From NCBI GenBank assembly GCA_945946745.1, contig CAMEWZ010000014.1:1-17211 (forward strand): 17,211 bases of DNA, in the 5' to 3' direction. The translations under genes and the position numbers were made by a program. This document shows positions 13,889 to 17,211 of this stretch, in pieces; the first letter of the stretch is position 1; each line of letters starts with the position of its first letter. This DNA comes from an uncultured Clostridia bacterium (GTDB lineage Bacteria > Bacillota > Clostridia > Oscillospirales > Oscillospiraceae). The notes under the pieces were generated by a model. That model was not told the origin of the DNA and searched no databases. It worked only from the letters and a program-made list of their open reading frames with translations.

Positions 13889-14743
13889 ATGCAGATGAAG
13901 CAAGCCCACAAGCCCTGCGAAGAAAAAACAGGCGATACCCTCTATAAAATCGGCATGTTCGCGGCCATGAATCACGTCACCGTCAAAACCCTGCGCTTTT
14001 ACGAGGAACAGGGTCTGCTGATACCGGCGTGTATCAACCAGGAGAACGGCTACCGGTACTATACCCTTTCCCAAATGGCTGTGCTCCACCAGATCACCGC
14101 TTTGAAACGGGCGGGCTTTACCCTGGAGGAAATTGCCCGGATCCATTCCGGCGCCGATGAGCAGGCGGTGCTGCGGAAGAAAAAGTCGGAGCTGCTGGCA
14201 AAAATCGCCGATTTGACACGGCAGATTGCCGTGGTGGACGGCTATCTTTCCGAACAGAAGACCAGCCTTTCCGCTCCCGTCCTGGTAAAAACCATTCCCG
14301 AAACCACCGTGGCCGCCATGAAAACAAGAATCGAATCTTACGACAGCCTGTTTGACGTGATGCCGAAAATGGGGGCGCTGATGGAAAAGGCAGGCTGTAC
14401 CTGTGCGCTCCCGGAATACTGCTTTACCAAGTATCTGGAACCGGGATATAAAGAGGAGGACATTCTCGTGGAGACCTGCGAAGCGGTCACCGAGGCCAAG
14501 GAGGAAACCAGCGGGCTGTATTTTAAAACCCTGCCCGAAATCCAGGCGGCCTGTGTGTTTCACCGGGGTTCCTATGGCACGCTGTCGGAATCCTATGAAG
14601 GGATTTTGAAGTATCTCGAAGAAAACGGATATGAAATCGCCGGAGATATCCGGGAAAGCTATATCGATGGGGTCTGGAATCAAGAGGATGAAAGCGGATG
14701 GCTGACAGAAATACAGATTCCAGTCAGAAAAAAGTCAGAGTAA
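13889..14743 (+). CDS. MerR-family regulator with GyrI-like ligand-binding domain
   Basis: This is a 284-residue protein. The winged-helix DNA-binding domain spans about 19-88 (YKIGMFAAMNHVTVKTLRFYEEQGLL, then GYRYYTLSQM). A dimerising coiled coil runs about 92-125. A GyrI-like/effector-binding domain covers 130-284, with FKTLPEIQAACVFHRGSYGTLSESYEGILKYLEENG being its typical helix-strand signature. This is the BmrR/BltR arrangement: drug-sensing MerR activators controlling efflux genes. Residues 1-18 are an extra, unconserved N-terminus; GGGAG 7 nt upstream supports the ATG at 13889. It lies 4 nt after the permease and, given the palindromic operator at 12366-12381, probably activates its own operon when a cationic or lipophilic drug binds. 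Confidence 0.93.
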   Translation: MQMKQAHKPCEEKTGDTLYKIGMFAAMNHVTVKTLRFYEEQGLLIPACINQENGYRYYTLSQMAVLHQITALKRAGFTLEEIARIHSGADEQAVLRKKKSELLAKIADLTRQIAVVDGYLSEQKTSLSAPVLVKTIPETTVAAMKTRIESYDSLFDVMPKMGALMEKAGCTCALPEYCFTKYLEPGYKEEDILVETCEAVTEAKEETSGLYFKTLPEIQAACVFHRGSYGTLSESYEGILKYLEENGYEIAGDIRESYIDGVWNQEDESGWLTEIQIPVRKKSE

Positions 14744-14823
14744 TGGAAGCAGAAACACATATGCTTGGTGAAGATAGCTGCCTCATACGGCGATGAACCA
14801 ACCTTTGGCAAGAGGCAAGCCGT

Positions 14824-14863
14824 GCCCCCTAACCCGATTCCCTTGGGAAGCAGGTTAGGGGGC
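14824..14863 (+). terminator. Terminator of the ABC/MerR operon
   Basis: GCCCCCTAACC (14824-14834) pairs perfectly with GGTTAGGGGGC (14853-14863); inside, TTCCC and GGGAA pair around a short loop. It lies about 80 nt past the MerR stop, with TGTGCTGTTCT after it, so the U-tract is imperfect. Nothing else was recognised in 14744-14823. Confidence 0.6.
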
Positions 14864-14872
14864 TGTGCTGTT

Positions 14873-15041
14873 CTAGGGCAACTCCGCACAATGGGAGCTG
14901 CGGGCTTCGGCGGTTCTTTTGACCCATCCGCGCAGTTCTGAAAATGGGAAATACACAAAGTATTCCCGCATTTCCAGAACTTTCGGCTGGGCCAAAATCC
15001 CTCGCCGAATCGCCTTGCCCCATTATGCGGTGTTGCCCTAG
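14873..15041. repeat. Foldback MITE-like element, full-length copy
   Basis: Terminal arms 14877-14895 and 15019-15037 are reverse complements at 17 of 19 positions, each bordered on the outside by CTAG (14873-14876 and 15038-15041), a possible 4-bp target duplication or part of the repeat. The two halves stay complementary inward (CGGCG...TTTTG-CCCA-CCG...GTTCTG-AAATG), so the whole 169 bp can fold into one long imperfect hairpin with its tip near 14958. It carries no plausible gene; frames through it encode only low-quality translations. No transposase is nearby. Confidence 0.75.
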
Positions 15042-15098
15042 GGCGACACCGCACAATGGGAGCTGCGGACTTCGGCGGTTCGTTTGACCCATCCGCGC
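15038..15098 (+). repeat. Second, partial copy of the foldback element
   Basis: 15038-15098 matches 14873-14933 in direct orientation at 57 of 61 positions, sharing the CTAG junction with the full copy, then diverges after ATCCGCGC. Its missing half means it is either a truncated insertion or the leftover of a tandem or nested insertion event. Confidence 0.8.
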
Positions 15099-15139
15099 GG
15101 CGCACGGAAAGGCGCATGGGTATGGATAGGAGAAAGTAC

Positions 15140-15193
15140 TTGACAAATCAGAAAGAACGCAATATACTTATCTTAAGTAATTACATTAGATAA
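15140..15193 (+). promoter_or_regulatory. MarR/MATE promoter with 26-bp operator palindrome
   Basis: TTGACA (15140-15145), a 17-bp spacer and TATACT (15163-15168) make a near-consensus promoter. Directly after it, 15168-15193 is a palindrome of the form TTATCT-N3-GTAATTAC-N3-AGATAA, perfect outside the two triplets, covering the start of transcription. This is the position of a repressor site; the adjacent MarR protein is the obvious ligand. Confidence 0.85.
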
Positions 15194-15213
15194 CTAACAG
15201 AAAGGAGATTACC

Positions 15214-15663
15214 ATGACACCGGATAAAATAAAGAAAATGATGGATGCCTGCTATCTGGCAAAGCGCATCCGGGACATGCTCCCGAAGCTGCCGGACGGT
15301 GTGGCGCCTTCTTATATCCAGTATCTGGACATCATTCGCAAGCTGGAGCTGGAAGGCATCCAGGTAAAGGTCAGCGATATCAGCAACGCACTGGAAATTC
15401 CAAGGCCGGGTGTTACCAAAACCGTAAAGGAGATGGAAGAAAAGGGGTACTTGAAGAAGCTTTCCTCGGAAGGGGATGGCCGCGTTACGGTTATCACCAT
15501 TACGGAAAAAGGGGAAAAGCTGTCCGACAAATTTGACAGGCAATATTACGGGGAGCTTTCCAAGTATATGGACAGCATTTCCGATGCGGATGCCGATGGC
15601 ATGATTCAAACCATTCAATCCTTTTATCAGATTATTCGGGAGATGAGAATTGACCTTGAATGA
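15214..15663 (+). CDS. MarR family transcriptional regulator
   Basis: This is a 149-residue protein of normal MarR length. The winged helix-turn-helix spans about 30-100: YIQYLDIIRKLELEGIQVKVSDISNALEI (in two parts), recognition helix RPGVTKTVKEMEEKGYL, and wing SSEGDGRVTVITITEKG with the conserved D..R pair. Flanking helices form the dimer interface. AAAGGAGA lies 6 nt before the ATG. MarR proteins usually repress a neighbouring efflux gene and release DNA on binding a phenolic or other small ligand; the 26-bp palindrome at the promoter and the overlapping MATE gene fit this exactly. There is no Cys signature for redox sensing near the N-terminus apart from C14 (DACYLAKR), which is worth noting but unproven. 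Confidence 0.93.
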   Translation: MTPDKIKKMMDACYLAKRIRDMLPKLPDGVAPSYIQYLDIIRKLELEGIQVKVSDISNALEIPRPGVTKTVKEMEEKGYLKKLSSEGDGRVTVITITEKGEKLSDKFDRQYYGELSKYMDSISDADADGMIQTIQSFYQIIREMRIDLE

Positions 15664-17020
15664 CCTAAAAACAGATTTTACGCAAGGAAGCATCGTAAAA
15701 AAGCTGGTGCCCTTTATGATGCCGATTCTCGGGGCATTGGTGCTCCAGGCTGCTTATGGGGCGGTGGATTTGCTTGTCGTGGGGAGATTCGGAACCACCT
15801 CCGGTCTGTCTGCGGTATCCACCGGCAGCCAGATACTCAATCTTGTGACCTTTGTGCTGACACAACTGGCAATGGGAATCACGGTCCCGATTGCACGGTA
15901 TATCGGGCAGCGAAAGTTCGAATGGATCGGCTCTCTCATTGGCGGGTCGGTGGTTGTGTTTGCGATCATTTCGGCAGTCCTGCTTGTTGGCATGGTTGGA
16001 TTTGCGCATCCACTGGCGGTTCTGATGCAGGCGCCGGAGGAAGCGGTCGGCCTCACGGCGGTATACGTGCGAATTTGCGGCGGTGGAATCTTCTTTATTG
16101 TTGCCTACAACCTGCTTTCCGCAATTTTCAGAGGCTTGGGGGATAGCAAATCCCCGCTGATTTTTGTGGCAATTGCGTGCGGGATTAATATCATAGGCGA
16201 TTTGATCCTGGTGGCAGGCCTGCATCTGGATGCGGCAGGCGCGGCTATGGCAACCGTCCTGGCACAAGCGCTCAGCGTGGTTTTTGCGCTGCTGCTGCTC
16301 ATGAAACGGAAACTGCCCTTCCGGATCACAAAAGCGGATTTTAAGCTGAATCCGCAGTGTTGGCGGCTGCTGCATATTGGACTGCCTCTGGCACTTCAAG
16401 AGTTTTTGACACAGGCTTCTTTTCTGGCGCTTTGCGCGTTTGTCAACCGGCTTGGTTTGGAAGCGTCCTCCGGATACGGCGTGGCATGTAAGCTGGTCAG
16501 TTTTGCCATGCTCATTCCCAGCTCCCTTATGCAGTCCATGGCGTCCTTTGTTTCCCAGAATGTCGGTGCAGGACAGGAGAAACGAGCGCGCAAGGCGATG
16601 GGGATTGGAATTGGCATTGGGGTGACAATCGGAAGCCTTGTTTTTACGCTGATCCTCTTCAAGGGAGATTTGCTCACAGGCTTGTTTACGTCAGATCCGA
16701 CTGTGATTCAAAATGGATTTGCTTATCTGAAAGGCTTTGCGCCCGAAACGATCGTTACGGCGGTGCTGTTCAGCATGGTGGGCTACTTTAATGGGCATGG
16801 CAAGACGCTGTGGGTTATGATACAGGGCCTGGTGCAAACGCTGCTGGTTCGCCTGCCGCTGGCATATGTAATGAGTATCCAGCCGAATGCGAGCTTAACC
16901 AGAATTGGCCTATCAGCCCCTGCTGCCATCCTATTCGGAATCCTCCTAAACCTTGCGTTCTATGTTTGGTCAAACCGTCAAACGGCGGATCGCGCCAACG
17001 CTCCCGAGAAAATAAGATAA
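15650..17020 (+). CDS. MATE family multidrug/cation antiporter
   Basis: This is a 456-residue protein with about twelve membrane helices in two homologous MatE halves (about 15-175 and 235-400). Typical segments include LVPFMMPILGALVLQAAYGAVDLLVVGRFG (pieces within residues 18-48), GLGDSKSPLIFVAIACGINIIGDLILV, and GVACKLVSFAMLIPSSLMQSMASFVSQNVGAG. MATE proteins export cationic drugs or metabolites using Na+ or H+ gradients; the subgroup cannot be set here. The start is a TTG at 15650 (14-nt overlap with marR, GGGAGA upstream) or a TTG at 15656; no in-frame ATG exists near the junction, so low, coupled translation from marR is likely. The residue pattern fits a functional full-length pump. Confidence 0.94.
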   Translation: MTLNDLKTDFTQGSIVKKLVPFMMPILGALVLQAAYGAVDLLVVGRFGTTSGLSAVSTGSQILNLVTFVLTQLAMGITVPIARYIGQRKFEWIGSLIGGSVVVFAIISAVLLVGMVGFAHPLAVLMQAPEEAVGLTAVYVRICGGGIFFIVAYNLLSAIFRGLGDSKSPLIFVAIACGINIIGDLILVAGLHLDAAGAAMATVLAQALSVVFALLLLMKRKLPFRITKADFKLNPQCWRLLHIGLPLALQEFLTQASFLALCAFVNRLGLEASSGYGVACKLVSFAMLIPSSLMQSMASFVSQNVGAGQEKRARKAMGIGIGIGVTIGSLVFTLILFKGDLLTGLFTSDPTVIQNGFAYLKGFAPETIVTAVLFSMVGYFNGHGKTLWVMIQGLVQTLLVRLPLAYVMSIQPNASLTRIGLSAPAAILFGILLNLAFYVWSNRQTADRANAPEKIR

Positions 17021-17051
17021 CGCATGGTATAACAAATAGCCACGTCATCTA

Positions 17052-17081
17052 TCGACTTTTTGCCCCCTTCCATGGTATAAT
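17052..17081 (+). promoter_or_regulatory. Possible promoter inside the post-MATE hairpin
   Basis: TCGACT (17052-17057), an 18-bp spacer and perfect TATAAT (17076-17081). The -10 box lies in the loop of the hairpin at 17062-17107. What it would transcribe is mostly beyond the window. Confidence 0.4.
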
Positions 17082-17107
17082 ACCTGTCATGAGCCATGGA
17101 AGGGGGC
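17062..17107 (+). terminator. Terminator after the MATE gene
   Basis: GCCCCCTTCCATGG (17062-17075) pairs perfectly with CCATGGAAGGGGGC (17094-17107) around an 18-nt loop, followed by GTTTTTA. It has a strong stem and a moderate U-tract, 41 nt past the MATE stop. Confidence 0.75.
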
Positions 17108-17113
17108 GTTTTT

Positions 17114-17170
17114 ATGCCAAATCAAGTAAAAAAGGTGCCATGCTGTTTGGACCTGCTGGCCCATGTGTGA
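17114..17170 (+). CDS. Possible 18-residue leader peptide or small ORF
   Basis: ATG at 17114 opens an 18-codon frame (MPNQVKKVPCCLDLLAHV) ending in TGA, about 30 nt after the TATAAT at 17076-17081 and 7 nt after a G-run that could serve as ribosome site. A promoter, hairpin and short ORF in this order could be a leader for a downstream gene, but it may equally be chance. No family is recognised. Confidence 0.2.
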   Translation: MPNQVKKVPCCLDLLAHV

Positions 17171-17211
17171 GCGAGTAGAGGAGTACCACATTTTTATAGC
17201 CCTGAGAAGTT

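Noticed and set aside
14680..15117. Minus-strand frames of 105-145 residues between the MerR and MarR genes
   Set aside because: They are translations of the two foldback repeat copies, shown by the internally repeated peptide NEPPKSAAPIVR / KEPPKPAAPIVR; no independent coding support.

Overview
The window (about 57 percent G+C by eye) looks like a chromosome segment of an anaerobic low-branching Firmicute, most likely a gut Oscillospiraceae/Ruminococcaceae-type Clostridium (inference from the RqcH, mini-RNase III, QueH, Gx-transporter and GH25 gene set and from the style of the intergenic repeats). No rRNA, tRNA, CRISPR array, integrase or transposase gene was seen. Most genes are ordinary core or accessory functions. 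The unusual content lies between them: several palindromic or MITE-like elements, one gene cassette, and one deletion scar.

Layout. 19-951 (+) is a DUF4349 lipoprotein, convergent with 1223-2950 (-), a DUF6020 multi-pass membrane protein; a 261-bp hairpin-rich element fills the space between their stop codons. 3117-3791 (+) is an MgtC/SapB-family membrane protein. 3900-4560 holds a long inverted repeat and what looks like the scar of a lost divergent transporter/regulator pair: a 117-residue tail of an MFS/GPH sugar symporter on minus and a 43-residue tail of another gene on plus. 4599-5012 (-) is a small zinc-ribbon membrane protein, and divergent from it 5216-6208 (+) is a membrane-anchored GH25 muramidase.

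6395-12253 (-) is one compact operon read right to left: Gx transporter, mini-RNase III (mrnC), RqcH (NFACT ribosome quality control), QueH (epoxyqueuosine reductase), THUMP RNA methyltransferase, and a YegS/DagK-type lipid kinase. Most of the genes act on RNA or the ribosome. Between queH and the methyltransferase sits a DUF559 endonuclease-like gene. It is bounded by inverted REP-like palindromes and reads in frame into the methyltransferase; removing it restores a 19-nt gap like the 20-21 nt gaps at three other junctions of the operon.

12425-14743 (+) is a three-gene operon: ABC ATPase, ABC-2 permease and a MerR/GyrI-type regulator. Its promoter has a 20-bp spacer filled by a perfect 16-bp palindrome, the classic MerR operator layout, so drug-responsive autoregulation is likely. 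14873-15098 contains a 169-bp full-length foldback MITE directly abutting a 61-bp partial second copy. 15214-17020 (+) is a MarR regulator translationally coupled to a MATE efflux pump, behind a near-consensus promoter with a 26-bp operator palindrome. The window ends with a hairpin whose loop carries a perfect TATAAT.

Two small-molecule export operons (ABC/MerR and MarR/MATE) therefore lie side by side, each with its own sensor. The best candidates for something undescribed are the REP-bounded DUF559 cassette and the hairpin-rich elements.
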